Source: Chromatiales bacterium (lineage in GTDB: Bacteria > Pseudomonadota > Gammaproteobacteria > SZUA-152). From it: a stretch of DNA of 37,418 bases. The notes under the pieces were generated by a model. It was not told the origin of the DNA. It ran no database searches and was given only the letters and a program-made list of their open reading frames with translations. The position numbers and the translations under genes are program-made. Positions within the stretch are counted from its first letter, which is position 1; every line of letters begins with the position of its first letter. This document shows positions 16,352 to 25,293 of the stretch, one piece after another. The stretch is from NCBI GenBank assembly GCA_026982475.1, contig JALSHB010000220.1, positions 1 through 37,418 of the forward strand. Reading direction: 5' to 3'.

Positions 16352-17018
16352 TATGTCGATTCTTTCATTGATCACCGGCGCCAGCGTGCTGGTGCAGCTG
16401 GTGATGCTGGTGCTGCTGCTCGCCTCGCTGTTCTCCTGGAACGTGATCTTCCAGAAACGCAAGGTGATGGCGCGCGCGCGCGCGGCCGCCGACGAGTTCG
16501 AGGAGAAGTTCTGGTCCGGAGGCGACCTTGCCGCTCTCTACTCGCAGGTGACCTCCGGGCACTACGGGCACGACGGTGGCATGGCGGCCATCTTCGAGGC
16601 CGGCTTCAAGGAATATGCGCGCCTGCACAAACAGCCCAACATCGACCCGGCCTTCGTCCTGGAGGGCGCGCAGCGCGCCATGCGCATCGCCCTGGCGCGC
16701 GAGACGGACCGCCTGGAGGTGCATTTGCCGTTTCTCGCCACTGTCGGCTCCACCAGCCCCTACGTGGGCCTGTTTGGCACCGTGTGGGGCATCATGAATT
16801 CCTTCCGTGCGCTGGGCAACGTCAAGCAGGCCACCATCGCCATGGTGGCGCCGGGTATCGCCGAGGCGTTGGTGGCCACCGCCATGGGCCTGTTCGCGGC
16901 CATCCCGGCGGTGATCGGCTACAACCGCTTCAACACCGAGCTGGAGCGCATCATCGGCCGCTACGAGGTGTTCCTCGAAGAATTCTCCAACATCCTGCAG
17001 CGGCAGTCGCACAAGTGA
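16341..17018 (+). CDS. tolQ: Tol-Pal proton-channel subunit TolQ
   Basis: A 225-residue inner-membrane protein of the MotA/TolQ/ExbB family, the stator part of the proton-driven Tol motor. Three hydrophobic helices are visible, near residues 12-35, 130-155 and 165-190, with the conserved 'GLFGTVWGIMNSFRALG' at the second and 'EALVATAMGLFAAIPAV' at the third. I choose GTG 16341 (VTADMSILSL) because GGAGGG at 16326-16331 lies 9 bp upstream and the result matches the usual TolQ N-terminus; ATG 16353 is 21 bp from that box. It overlaps ybgC by 11 bp. Confidence 0.95.
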   Translation: MTADMSILSLITGASVLVQLVMLVLLLASLFSWNVIFQKRKVMARARAAADEFEEKFWSGGDLAALYSQVTSGHYGHDGGMAAIFEAGFKEYARLHKQPNIDPAFVLEGAQRAMRIALARETDRLEVHLPFLATVGSTSPYVGLFGTVWGIMNSFRALGNVKQATIAMVAPGIAEALVATAMGLFAAIPAVIGYNRFNTELERIIGRYEVFLEEFSNILQRQSHK

Positions 17019-17040
17019 ACGCCCGGGTGGAGTCCTGCTG

Positions 17041-17484
17041 ATGGCCTGCATGCCGCAACGCAAGAAGCGCCGGCCCATGTCCGAGATCAACGTGGTGCCG
17101 TACATCGACGTGATGCTGGTGCTGCTGGTGATCTTCATGATTACCGCGCCGTTGCTGACCCAGGGCGTGAACGTGGAGCTGCCGCAGGCCGAATCGAAGG
17201 TGATGACCGAGGAGACGGATGAGCCGCTGGTGGTGACGGTGACGGCCAACGGCGACTATTACCTCAACGTCGGCGAGGACGTCGACAAGCCCGTCGACCG
17301 CCAGATGCTGGTGACGCGCGTCGCCGCGGTGCTGCGTCACAAGCCGAAGACGCCGGTGATGGTGCGCGGCGACACGCATGTGGAATACGGCAAGGTGGTG
17401 GTGGCCATGTCCCTGTTGCAGAAGGCGGGCGCGCCCAGCGTGGGCCTGATCACCGACGCCCCCGAAGACACAGGAAAGAAATAG
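17041..17484 (+). CDS. tolR: Tol-Pal motor subunit TolR
   Basis: A 147-residue ExbD/TolR protein. A short basic cytoplasmic N-terminus 'QRKKRRPMSEINVVPYIDV' leads into the single transmembrane helix 'MLVLLVIFMI', whose Asp (in 'YIDVML') is the proton-relay residue of the family. The periplasmic domain contains 'GVNVELPQAES' and ends near 'KAGAPSVGLITDAPED'. It lies 22 bp after tolQ and 4 bp before tolA. Intact and of standard length. Confidence 0.95.
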   Translation: MACMPQRKKRRPMSEINVVPYIDVMLVLLVIFMITAPLLTQGVNVELPQAESKVMTEETDEPLVVTVTANGDYYLNVGEDVDKPVDRQMLVTRVAAVLRHKPKTPVMVRGDTHVEYGKVVVAMSLLQKAGAPSVGLITDAPEDTGKK

Positions 17485-17488
17485 CCCG

Positions 17489-18421
17489 GTGAGAGACTTG
17501 CTGAAGGAAGTAGCCCAGGATCCGCTGTCCATGTTTTACGCCGTGCTGGTGCACGTGGTGCTGGGCGCGGTGCTGTTTGTCAGCCTGGAGTGGCATGAAT
17601 TGCCGCAGCCCGCCTCGTCGCAGGTGAACATCGTGCAGGCCGTGGCGGTCAATGAGGAGCAGGTTCAGGCCGAGCTGGAAAAACTGAAAAAGGCCGAGTT
17701 ACTGGAACAAAAGAGGGCCGAGGCCGAGCGCAAGAAGGAGGAGGCCCGCAAGCGCAAGCTGGAGCGCGAGATCCGCGAGGCGGAGGAAAAGCGCAAGGCC
17801 GAGGAACGGCGGCTGGCACAGCTGAAAAAAGAACAAGAAGCGGAGAAGCGCCGCAAGCAGGAGCTGGAGAAGAAGCGCAAGGCCGAGGAAAAACGTCTCG
17901 CTGAGAAAAAGGCGGAAGAACAGGAAAAACTGGCACGCATGAAGGCCGAGCAGGCGGCGCTGGAGAAAAAACGCCTGGCCGAGGAAAAACGTTTGGCCGA
18001 AATGGCGGTCAAACGCCAGCAGGAGCTGGAAGCGGCCCGCAAACGGGCCGAGGAAGAGCGCAAGCGGCGTGAGCAGGAGGCCGCCAGGCGCGCCGAGATC
18101 GCCGCCGAGCAGGCGCGCCTGGATGCCGCCAGACAGCGTCGGCTGGATTCCCTGCGTGTCCAGTACATCGCCGCCATTGCCGCCAAGGTGGAGCGTCATT
18201 GGCTGAAGCCGCCGAGTGCACGGGCGGGTCTGTCGTGCAAGGTACTGGTGAAACAGATCCCGGGCGGTGAGGTCGTCGACGTGCAGGTTACGCAGTGTAC
18301 CGGCGACGACGCCTTTCGCCGTTCGGTTGAAAAGGCAGTGAAAAAGTCATCACCGCTGCCGACGCCGAAGGACCCGCGCCTGTTCGAGCGGGAAATCATT
18401 TTCAACTTCAAGCCACAGTAG
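17489..18421 (+). CDS. tolA: Tol-Pal envelope-spanning protein TolA
   Basis: A 310-residue protein in three parts. An N-terminal membrane anchor lies at about residues 13-34 ('MFYAVLVHVVLGAVLFVSL'). A long Lys/Glu/Ala/Arg-rich coiled coil covers about residues 55-215 and should span the periplasm. The C-terminal TolA III domain has 'VQYIAAIAAKVERHWLKPP', the disulfide-type cysteines in 'GLSCKV' and 'VTQCTG', and the final 'FKPQ'. It links TolQR to TolB/Pal. The start is GTG 17489, 4 bp after tolR. The repetitive coil accounts for the open frames on the opposite strand. Confidence 0.95.
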   Translation: MRDLLKEVAQDPLSMFYAVLVHVVLGAVLFVSLEWHELPQPASSQVNIVQAVAVNEEQVQAELEKLKKAELLEQKRAEAERKKEEARKRKLEREIREAEEKRKAEERRLAQLKKEQEAEKRRKQELEKKRKAEEKRLAEKKAEEQEKLARMKAEQAALEKKRLAEEKRLAEMAVKRQQELEAARKRAEEERKRREQEAARRAEIAAEQARLDAARQRRLDSLRVQYIAAIAAKVERHWLKPPSARAGLSCKVLVKQIPGGEVVDVQVTQCTGDDAFRRSVEKAVKKSSPLPTPKDPRLFEREIIFNFKPQ

Positions 18422-18439
18422 TCAACCGTCACCCCGGGT

Positions 18440-19750
18440 ATGCCCACATTGAAAAAGACCCTTTTGTCCGTCACCGTCCTCTTATCGTCGCTGCTGACCG
18501 GTGCCGTCCACGCCGCGCTCAATATCGAGATCACCCAGGGCATCGAGGGCGCGGTTCCCGTCGCCGTCGTGCCCTTCAAGTGGACCGGGCCGGAGCCGCG
18601 GCCGCCGCAGGACATCGCCGAGATCATCAGCAGCAACCTGGCCCGCTCGGGGCGCTTCGAGCCTCTGTCGGCAAGGGACATGCTGGCGCGTCCCGACAGT
18701 GATTCCGAGATCAATTTCAAGAACTGGCGGCTGATCGACAGTGACTACCTGGTGGTCGGCAACATCGACTACCAGGGCGGTGACCGCTACAAGATCCGCT
18801 TCCGCATCTACGACGTGTACAAGGGCAAGCAGCTCGATGGCTACATGATGTCGGTCAGCGGCACCCGCCTGCGCCGTGCCGCGCACCACGCCAGCGACAT
18901 CATCTACGAGGCCCTGACCGGTGAGCGGGGCGCGTTCGACACGGAAGTGGCCTATGTGACCGCCAGCGGCGTGGGCAAGCAGCGACGCTACACCCTGTGG
19001 GTGGCCGATTCCGATGGTTACAACGCCCAGGCGCTGATGAATTCCAGCGAGCCCATCCTCAGCCCGGCCTGGTCGCCGGACGGCAAGAAGCTGGCCTATT
19101 CCTCGCTGGAGGATGGCGGCCATCAGGTGGTGTTCGTGCAGGAGGTGGCCAGCGGTCGGCGCCAGCTGGTGTCGTCCAACATTGGCCTCAACGGCGCGCC
19201 GTCCTGGTCACCGGATGGCAAGTCGTTGGCGCTGAGCATGTCAAAGGATGGCAACCCCGAGATATATGTCATAGACTTGAGCAGCAAAAAAATACGGCGC
19301 TTGACGCGTCATTGGGCCATCGATACCGAGCCGACGTGGATGCCTGACGGCAAGAGCATCATCTTCACCTCGGATCGCGGGGGACGGCCCCAGCTTTATC
19401 GCGTACCGGTCTCGGGGGGCAAGGCCAGGCGGCTGACCTTCGAGGGCAGTTTCAACGCCCGCGCGGCGGTATCGCCGGACGGCAAGAAAGTGGCGATGAT
19501 TCATCGCGTCAATGGCGCCTATCGCGTCGCCGTGCTGGAACTGGAAACGGGCTATCTGCGGGTCATGACCGATGGGTCGCTGGATGAGTCGCCCAGCTTC
19601 GCGCCCAACGGCAGCATGATTCTTTATGCAACGAATTCTGGCATGCGAGGTGTGCTGGCAGCGGTCTCCGTCGATGGACGGGTCCGCCAGCGTCTGACTG
19701 TGCAAGAGGGTGATGTGCGGGAACCAGCATGGTCCCCATTCAATAAATAA
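18440..19750 (+). CDS. tolB: Tol-Pal periplasmic beta-propeller protein TolB
   Basis: A 436-residue periplasmic protein with a signal peptide (about residues 1-28, cleavage near 'VHAALNIE'), a TolB_N domain ('VAVVPFKWTG' to about residue 165) and a propeller of repeats recognisable by their 'SPDGK' cores: 'AWSPDGKKLAYSS', 'SWSPDGKSLALSM', 'TWMPDGKSIIFTSDRGG', 'AVSPDGKKVAMIH', 'SFAPNGSMILYAT' and the closing 'AWSPF'. It binds Pal and TolA during outer-membrane constriction. It is 18 bp from tolA and 21 bp from pal in one operon. Confidence 0.96.
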   Translation: MPTLKKTLLSVTVLLSSLLTGAVHAALNIEITQGIEGAVPVAVVPFKWTGPEPRPPQDIAEIISSNLARSGRFEPLSARDMLARPDSDSEINFKNWRLIDSDYLVVGNIDYQGGDRYKIRFRIYDVYKGKQLDGYMMSVSGTRLRRAAHHASDIIYEALTGERGAFDTEVAYVTASGVGKQRRYTLWVADSDGYNAQALMNSSEPILSPAWSPDGKKLAYSSLEDGGHQVVFVQEVASGRRQLVSSNIGLNGAPSWSPDGKSLALSMSKDGNPEIYVIDLSSKKIRRLTRHWAIDTEPTWMPDGKSIIFTSDRGGRPQLYRVPVSGGKARRLTFEGSFNARAAVSPDGKKVAMIHRVNGAYRVAVLELETGYLRVMTDGSLDESPSFAPNGSMILYATNSGMRGVLAAVSVDGRVRQRLTVQEGDVREPAWSPFNK

Positions 19751-19771
19751 ATAATGATGAAGGAGTTCGAC

Positions 19772-20359
19772 ATGAAATTTTGGGCCAAGGCTGCGCTTGC
19801 CATTTTGCCTGCGCTACTGTTGCTGGGTTGTGGTACCTCGGGTGAGGTCAAGGACGAGGCCGCGGCGGAAGGCGGCCAGGCAAGTGAGCAGGTGAGCGGC
19901 GCGGAGTCGGCTGCCTCCACCCGGGGCGCGGGCACGGACAGTGAGCTGCAGGGCGAACGCATGGGCGGCGGCGCCGAAGAGATGAGCACCACGGCCGTCG
20001 ATCCGTTGAACGACCCCAACAGCCTGCTCAGCAAGCGGGTGATCTATTTCGACTTCGACAAGAGCGACATCAAGGATGAGTTTCGTGACATCCTCAACGC
20101 CCACGCCGAATACCTGGCCAGCCACCCGAGCGTCAACGTGACCATCGAGGGTCATACCGACGAGCGTGGTACCCGTGAGTACAATATCGCCCTGGGCGAG
20201 CGCCGTGCCAATGCGGTCAAGCGCATGCTGACCCTGCAGGGCGTTTCCGCCAGCCAGATCCGCGTGATCAGCTACGGTGAAGAGCGTCCCGCCGCCCTGG
20301 GTCACGACGAACGCGCCTGGGCGCTGAACCGTCGCGCCATCATCGACTATCTGCGATAA
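19772..20359 (+). CDS. pal: Peptidoglycan-associated lipoprotein Pal
   Basis: A 195-residue outer-membrane lipoprotein. The signal peptide 'MKFWAKAALAILPALLLLGC' ends in lipobox LLGC, and a Glu/Ser/Gly-rich linker of about 65 residues follows. The OmpA-like peptidoglycan-binding domain runs from 'VIYFDFDKSDIKDEF' through 'TIEGHTDERGTREYNIALGE', which holds the diaminopimelate-contacting Asp/Arg residues, to 'LNRRAIIDYLR'. The ATG at 19772 has AAGGAG at 19760-19765. The linker is longer than in E. coli Pal. Confidence 0.96.
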   Translation: MKFWAKAALAILPALLLLGCGTSGEVKDEAAAEGGQASEQVSGAESAASTRGAGTDSELQGERMGGGAEEMSTTAVDPLNDPNSLLSKRVIYFDFDKSDIKDEFRDILNAHAEYLASHPSVNVTIEGHTDERGTREYNIALGERRANAVKRMLTLQGVSASQIRVISYGEERPAALGHDERAWALNRRAIIDYLR

Positions 20360-20377
20360 GTCGTATCGATACACGTC

Positions 20378-21301
20378 GTGTTGAAACGCCATCCTTCCAG
20401 CCTCGTTCTCGCCGCCACGCTGCTGCTGCCGCCCGTGATGGCAGCGGCGGCGCCGGCGCCGGTGATCGAGGCCTCGACCCAGCCGGGCGTGCCCGCCGAG
20501 ACCGTCAAGGCCCTGGAGGCGCGGCTGGCGCGCGTCGAGCGGCTGCTGGAAAACCGCACCCTGGTGGACATGGCGATGGCGCTGGAGAGCCTGCAGCGCG
20601 AAAACCAGCAGTTGCTGGGGCAGGTAGAGGAGCAGGCCCATGAGCTGGAGCGCCTGAAGAAGCGTCAGCGCGAGCTGTATCTGGATCTCGACAGCCGTCT
20701 CGCCAAACTGGAGGAGGCGCGGACACAGGCCGCCGCCGAGGCCGGGGCGGCGGCGCTCGCACCCCCGCCTGCCCCGGCGATGCGGGCGCCGCTGCCGGAT
20801 GGGCTGGCGACGCCGGGGGCGGTGGCGAATCCGGTGGCGCCGGCGGCCTCGCTGGCAACGGCGCCGCCCTTGGCGCCTGTGCCCGCCGCGCCGCCGGCCG
20901 CCGCCGCTGTCGAGGCGGATCCGCACCGCGAGCACGATGACTACGAGCGCGCCTTCAACCTGCTCAAGGAGGGGCGCTACGACCTCGCGGTGGCGGCCTT
21001 CAAGACCTTCGTGCAGACCTATCCGCGGGGGAGCTATACCGACAACGCCCAGTACTGGCTGGGTGAGGCCAATTATGTGCAGCGCAATTTCAAGGCCGCC
21101 CTGGCCGAATTCGCCAAGGTGGTCAACGACTTCCCGGACAGCCCCAAGCGTCCCGACGCGCTGCTGAAGATGGGCTACACCTATCAGGAGCTGGGCGATA
21201 TGGACAAGGCGCGCCTGTCGCTCAACAGCGTGCGCATGAATTACCCCGATACCACGGCGGCGCGCCTGGCGAGCAAGCGTCTGCAGGAACTCGAGCCCTG
21301 A
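20378..21301 (+). CDS. cpoB: CpoB/YbgF periplasmic coordinator of Tol and cell-wall synthesis
   Basis: A 307-residue exported protein starting at GTG. A signal peptide covers about residues 1-23 ('LAATLLLPPVMAAAAP'). A coiled-coil trimerisation region follows, about residues 38-115 ('ALEARLARVERLLEN' onwards), then an Ala/Pro-rich linker of about 65 residues, and TPR-like repeats from 'DDYERAFNLLKEGRYDLAVA' to the end. CpoB links PBP1B with Tol-Pal during septation. The Ala/Pro linker is long and should be fast evolving. It completes the ybgC-tolQRAB-pal-cpoB set. Confidence 0.93.
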   Translation: MLKRHPSSLVLAATLLLPPVMAAAAPAPVIEASTQPGVPAETVKALEARLARVERLLENRTLVDMAMALESLQRENQQLLGQVEEQAHELERLKKRQRELYLDLDSRLAKLEEARTQAAAEAGAAALAPPPAPAMRAPLPDGLATPGAVANPVAPAASLATAPPLAPVPAAPPAAAAVEADPHREHDDYERAFNLLKEGRYDLAVAAFKTFVQTYPRGSYTDNAQYWLGEANYVQRNFKAALAEFAKVVNDFPDSPKRPDALLKMGYTYQELGDMDKARLSLNSVRMNYPDTTAARLASKRLQELEP

Positions 21302-21348
21302 TCCTGCCTTGCGGCCGGGCGGCCCGGGCATGTCCATGAACCGCCTTC

Positions 21349-22047
21349 ATGTCCCCCCGTTCCATGAGTGACCGCACATCGCACACCCCATCGCAGCCGT
21401 CTCCGCCGGGGGCGCTGAGAATCAGCGAGATCTTCCATTCCCTGCAGGGCGAGTCGCGCAGCGTCGGCTGGCCCACCGTATTCGTGCGCCTCACCGGCTG
21501 CCCGCTGCGCTGCGTCTATTGCGACACCAGCTACGCCTTCCAGGGTGGTGAGTGGCGCGAGCCGGCGGATATCCTTGCCGAGGTGGCGCGTTATCAGGCG
21601 CGCTTCGTCTGCGTCACCGGTGGCGAGCCGCTGGCGCAGAAGGGCTGTCCGGCCCTGCTCGAGGCCCTGTGTGATGCCGGTTACGAGGTCTCGCTGGAGA
21701 CTTGCGGGGCGCTGGATATTTCCGCCCTGGACCCGCGCGTGACGCGGGTGATGGACCTGAAGACGCCGGACTCGGGCGAGGCGGCGAAGAATCGCTGGGA
21801 CAATATCAATCACCTCACGGCGCGTGACCAGGTCAAGTTCGTGCTCTGTTCGCGCGCCGATTACGACTGGGCGCGCGAGGTGATCGCGCACCATGCCCTT
21901 GCCGATCGCTGCGAGGTGCTCCTGTCGCCGGCCTTTGGCGTGCTGGAACCCCGCCAGCTGGCCGAGTGGATCCTGCGGGACCGTCTGCCGGTACGCTTTC
22001 AGCTGCAGCTGCACAAGCTTCTCTGGGGCGAGGAACAGGGACGATGA
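21349..22047 (+). CDS. queE: 7-carboxy-7-deazaguanine synthase QueE
   Basis: A 232-residue radical SAM enzyme that converts 6-carboxytetrahydropterin to 7-carboxy-7-deazaguanine for queuosine. The cluster motif 'CPLRCVYC' (CX3CX2C, about residues 46-53), '[10 protein letters not shown]' near residue 27 and '[10 protein letters not shown]' near residue 87 define it. The start could be ATG 21349 or ATG 21364, as the first residues are not conserved. The stop overlaps queC by 4 bp (ATGA). The position after cpoB is a common gammaproteobacterial order. Confidence 0.93.
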   Translation: MSPRSMSDRTSHTPSQPSPPGALRISEIFHSLQGESRSVGWPTVFVRLTGCPLRCVYCDTSYAFQGGEWREPADILAEVARYQARFVCVTGGEPLAQKGCPALLEALCDAGYEVSLETCGALDISALDPRVTRVMDLKTPDSGEAAKNRWDNINHLTARDQVKFVLCSRADYDWAREVIAHHALADRCEVLLSPAFGVLEPRQLAEWILRDRLPVRFQLQLHKLLWGEEQGR

Positions 22048-22763
22048 GCGCGACCGAACAGAAGCCGCGGGCCGTGGTGCTGGTCTCCGGCGGGCTGGAC
22101 TCCGCCACCACCCTGGCCATGGCGCAGGCCGAGGGCTACGACTGCCACGCCCTGAGCTTCGACTATGGCCAGCGCCACCGCGTCGAGCTGGCCGCCGCGC
22201 GGCGTGTTGCCGAAAGCCTGGGGGCGGTGGAGCACCGGGTCATTACCCTGGACCTGCGCGCCATCGGTGGCTCGGCGCTCACCGACAGCGCCATCGCGGT
22301 GCCCAAATCCCCATCCGGCGAAGAGGCCGCCGGGGGCATCCCGGTGACCTATGTGCCGGCGCGCAACACCATCTTCCTCGCCTACGCGCTGGGCTGGGCC
22401 GAGGTGCTGGCGGCGCGCCACATCTTCATCGGCGTCAATGCCGTGGACTACTCCGGCTATCCCGACTGCCGCCCCGAGTTCATCGCCGCCTTCCAGACCC
22501 TGGCCAATCTCGCCACCAAGGCCGGCGTGGAGGGGCAGGGCATGCGCATCCACACGCCCCTGATCCAGCTCAGCAAGGCCGACATCATCCGCGAGGGGCT
22601 GCGCCTGGGGGTGGACTATAGCGCCACCCTTTCCTGCTATGACCCGGACGAGGCCGGCCACGCCTGTGGCCGCTGCGACGCCTGCCACCTGCGCGCGGCG
22701 GGCTTTGCTGCCGCCGGCGTGGCCGATCCCACGCTGTATCGGTCGGGGCCGGCGGAGGGATGA
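22044..22763 (+). CDS. queC: 7-cyano-7-deazaguanine synthase QueC
   Basis: A 239-residue ATP-dependent enzyme that turns 7-carboxy-7-deazaguanine into preQ0. The PP-loop '[17 protein letters not shown]' is at about residues 12-28, '[12 protein letters not shown]' near 40-51, '[18 protein letters not shown]' near 106-123, and a C-terminal zinc site '[20 protein letters not shown]' provides four cysteines. It overlaps queE and the following SAM hydrolase gene by 4 bp each, so the three should be translated together. The later queuosine genes (queD, queF, tgt) are not in the window. Confidence 0.96.
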   Translation: MSATEQKPRAVVLVSGGLDSATTLAMAQAEGYDCHALSFDYGQRHRVELAAARRVAESLGAVEHRVITLDLRAIGGSALTDSAIAVPKSPSGEEAAGGIPVTYVPARNTIFLAYALGWAEVLAARHIFIGVNAVDYSGYPDCRPEFIAAFQTLANLATKAGVEGQGMRIHTPLIQLSKADIIREGLRLGVDYSATLSCYDPDEAGHACGRCDACHLRAAGFAAAGVADPTLYRSGPAEG

Positions 22764-23485
22764 TCGTCCTGTTCACCGACTTTGGCCTGCGCGGACCCTA
22801 TGTCGGGCAGATGAAGGCGGTGCTGCTGCGCGCCGCGCCCGACGTGCCGCTGGTGGACCTGATGCATGACGCGCCGGCCTTCGACGCCCAGTCTTCCGCC
22901 TATCTGCTGGCGGCGCTGGTGGGTGCCTTCCCCGCCGCCACGGTGTTTCTCGCCGTGGTGGACCCGGGGGTGGGCAGCGCCGGGCGCCGGCCGGTGATGC
23001 TGCGCGCCGGCGAGCACTGGTTCGTCGGACCGGACAACGGCCTGTTCGAGATCGTTGCGCGCCGCCAGGCGGCGCCGGCCGAGTGGCATGAAATCCTCTG
23101 GCGGCCGGCGCAGCTGTCGGCCAGCTTTCACGGCCGCGACCTGTTTGCCCCGGTGGCGGCGGCGCTGGCCCGGGGCGAGATGCCGGACAGCGTCCTGCTG
23201 CCGCAGCGCCCGGCGTGCGACTGGCCGCAGGACCTGGCGCAGGTCATTTATATCGACGACTTCGGCAATGCGATGACCGGCCTGCGCGCCAGCCAGCTGC
23301 CCGGCGATGCCCGTCTGCGGGTTGGCGGGCAGACGTTGTCGCGGGCACGCACCTTTTCCGACGTGCCGCCGGGGCAGGGGTTCTGGTACGAGAATGCCAT
23401 TGGCCTGGCCGAGATCGCCGTCAACCAGGGCCATGCCGCGCGGGCGCTGGGGCTGTCGCTGCGACAGGCGGTTGGCGTCACATAA
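22760..23485 (+). CDS. SAM hydrolase / SAM hydroxide adenosyltransferase family protein (DUF62)
   Basis: A 241-residue member of the chlorinase/fluorinase fold family whose common form uses water to split S-adenosylmethionine into adenosine and methionine. Conserved blocks are '[16 protein letters not shown]' (residues 4-19), '[15 protein letters not shown]' (about 69-83), '[12 protein letters not shown]' (about 90-101), '[17 protein letters not shown]' (about 122-138) and '[13 protein letters not shown]' (about 163-175). It lacks the features of true halogenases as far as I can judge. The start overlaps the queC stop by 4 bp, tying it to the queuosine pair, whose QueE enzyme consumes SAM chemistry. 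Confidence 0.88.
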   Translation: MIVLFTDFGLRGPYVGQMKAVLLRAAPDVPLVDLMHDAPAFDAQSSAYLLAALVGAFPAATVFLAVVDPGVGSAGRRPVMLRAGEHWFVGPDNGLFEIVARRQAAPAEWHEILWRPAQLSASFHGRDLFAPVAAALARGEMPDSVLLPQRPACDWPQDLAQVIYIDDFGNAMTGLRASQLPGDARLRVGGQTLSRARTFSDVPPGQGFWYENAIGLAEIAVNQGHAARALGLSLRQAVGVT

Positions 23486-23536
23486 TCATTTTCCGCCGGC
23501 GCCATGACCGGCACTACTCAATAAGGGATGGGATAC

Positions 23537-25120
23537 ATGCCGAAAGAACATCATGATTCACGGGCCTTTCTGATCTATCTGCTGGTGACCACCGTCATCA
23601 GCGGCGCGCTGGTCATGGTCATCGAAGTCATGGGCTCGCGGGTGATGGGGCCGTTCTTCGGCGTCAGCCTGTTCGTCTGGACCTCGCTGATCACCGTCGC
23701 GCTGTTGGCCCTGGCGATCGGCTATGCCCTGGGCGGCATGGTGGCGGACCGCACCCGGCGGCCGGCGCTGCTGCTGTTCTCCATCCTTTTCGTGGCCGGT
23801 GTGTTGGCGCTGCTGGTGCCGGTGCTGAAGGGGCCGATCCTCAAGGCCAGCCTGCCCCTGGGGCTGCGCAGCGGCGCCTTTGCCAGCACCCTGGCGTTGT
23901 TTGGCCCGGTGTTGCTGCTGCTGGGTTGTGTGTTTCCCTTCCTGGTTAAGTTGGCGGCGCGTGAATTGCACAACATCGGCCGCGTGGTGGGCGGGTTGTC
24001 CGCCCTGTCGACCATCGGCAGTACCGTGGGCACCGTCGCCACCGGCTTCTTCCTCATCGCCTTTCTGAGCGTGGATCAGATCTTTGCCGTCACCGGCGGC
24101 CTGCTGATCCTGTTGTCGGCAGGCTATTTCGCCTTCTTCCAGCGCCGCTGGTGGGCGCTGGCCTTCCTCGCCCTGCCCGTGTTGCTGTATCAGCCGCCGC
24201 AGGCGGTGTCGCGGGTGATGGATGACGGAACCTCGGTGCAGCTGATCCACAGCGAGGAAAGCCACTACGGCAGCCTCAAGGTGGTGGACTACCGCTTTGG
24301 CGAGATCCACCACCGTGAAATGATCATCGACGGCATGGTGCAAGGGGGCATGGATCTCAACAGCGGTCAGTCCACCTACGAATATATTTATTTCATGCAA
24401 TACCTCAGCCGCGCCCTGGCGCCGCAAGGCGAGCGCTGTCTGATGATCGGTCTGGGCATGGGGATGATCCCGAGCTGGTTCGAACGGCAGGGGGTGCGCT
24501 GCGATGTGGTGGACATCAACCCCTCCGTGGCGACGGTGGCGCGCGACTATTTCGATTTTCACATCAGCGGTGAGGTGGTGGTCGAGGATGCGCGCTACTA
24601 CCTCAATGCCACCGACCGCCGCTATGACTATATCGTGCTGGACGTGTTCAGCGGCGACATCACCCCAGCGCACCTGCTCAGCGTCGAGGCCCTGGGTCTG
24701 ATGCGTGAGCGCCTGCGTCCCGGCGGGGTGCTGGCGGTGAATCTCATCGGCAGCCTCAAGCGCGAGACCTTCATGACCGCCTCGGTGGTGAAGACCCTGG
24801 CGGTGGCCTTCGACCAGGTGGCCGTGTATCCGGCCTTCGATCCGCTGACCTCGGAACACGGCGTCGGCAACCTTATCATCATGGCCTACCAAGGGACTGA
24901 GCGCCGCCTGCGGCTGGATCGTGGTGCCATCACCGGCCACCACAGCCTGTTGCCGTTGCTGCGCACCCAGCTGGGGAAGCGCTTCCAGTTCCCCGCAAAC
25001 ACCCCGGCGATGGTGCTCACGGACGCCTACAACCCCATCGATTTCTTCGACGGCTGGCTGCGGGAATTCGTGCGCCGCAGCATCCTCGAATCCACCGACT
25101 GGGACATTCTGATCAGCTAG
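23537..25120 (+). CDS. Membrane-fused spermidine synthase-like protein
   Basis: A 527-residue fusion. The N-terminal half (about residues 12-215) has six or seven hydrophobic helices, beginning 'FLIYLLVTTVISGALVMVIE', with the family motif 'GSRVMGPFFGVSLFVWTSLI'. The C-terminal half is a spermidine synthase-type Rossmann fold: 'SHYGSLKVVDYRFGEIHHRE', 'CLMIGLGMGMIPSWFERQG', 'VVDINPSVATVARDYF', 'VVEDARYYLN' and 'YDYIVLDVFSGD'. The aminopropyl-transfer activity is unproven for such fusions. ATG 23537 has AAGGG 9 bp upstream; ATG 23528 directly touches that box. It is the last gene of the long rightward block. Confidence 0.85.
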   Translation: MPKEHHDSRAFLIYLLVTTVISGALVMVIEVMGSRVMGPFFGVSLFVWTSLITVALLALAIGYALGGMVADRTRRPALLLFSILFVAGVLALLVPVLKGPILKASLPLGLRSGAFASTLALFGPVLLLLGCVFPFLVKLAARELHNIGRVVGGLSALSTIGSTVGTVATGFFLIAFLSVDQIFAVTGGLLILLSAGYFAFFQRRWWALAFLALPVLLYQPPQAVSRVMDDGTSVQLIHSEESHYGSLKVVDYRFGEIHHREMIIDGMVQGGMDLNSGQSTYEYIYFMQYLSRALAPQGERCLMIGLGMGMIPSWFERQGVRCDVVDINPSVATVARDYFDFHISGEVVVEDARYYLNATDRRYDYIVLDVFSGDITPAHLLSVEALGLMRERLRPGGVLAVNLIGSLKRETFMTASVVKTLAVAFDQVAVYPAFDPLTSEHGVGNLIIMAYQGTERRLRLDRGAITGHHSLLPLLRTQLGKRFQFPANTPAMVLTDAYNPIDFFDGWLREFVRRSILESTDWDILIS

Positions 25121-25132
25121 TACTCTTTCAAG

Positions 25133-25293
25133 CCTGAATCCGTGAGTTCAGGGCGGATGAAGCGTGCAACTGCTTGATGCGTATCGCGTAATGAAAAATC
25201 GAGGGAATAGCGGGGACTATTGCCGAGATTTTTCATATAGCGAGACGGATCAATGAGTTGTGCGATTCGCCGTCATGAACTCACGGATTCAGG
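25133..25293. repeat. 161-bp hairpin element, copy 1
   Basis: Perfect 18-bp terminal inverted repeats (CCTGAATCCGTGAGTTCA and its complement) bound a sequence that is palindromic almost throughout. A middle stem TTGATGCGTATCGC pairs with GCGAGACGGATCAA. A central stem GAAAAATC/GATTTTTC encloses AATAG/CTATT with a CGGGGA loop. Copy 2 at 30601-30761 has identical length, 10 differences, and compensatory changes in the stems. There is no coding potential. It starts 13 bp after the stop of the preceding gene and ends exactly where the next element begins. Confidence 0.85.

Noticed and set aside
17665-18199. Ser/Arg-rich minus-strand frames opposite tolA
   Set aside because: Produced by the Lys/Glu/Ala codon repeats of the TolA coiled coil.
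19814-21337. Minus-strand open frame (507 codons) opposite pal and cpoB
   Set aside because: Spans two unrelated real genes on the other strand and is arginine-rich without motifs.
23486-23536. Separate regulatory element between the SAM hydrolase and spermidine-synthase-like genes
   Set aside because: The gap is short and shows only a ribosome binding site.
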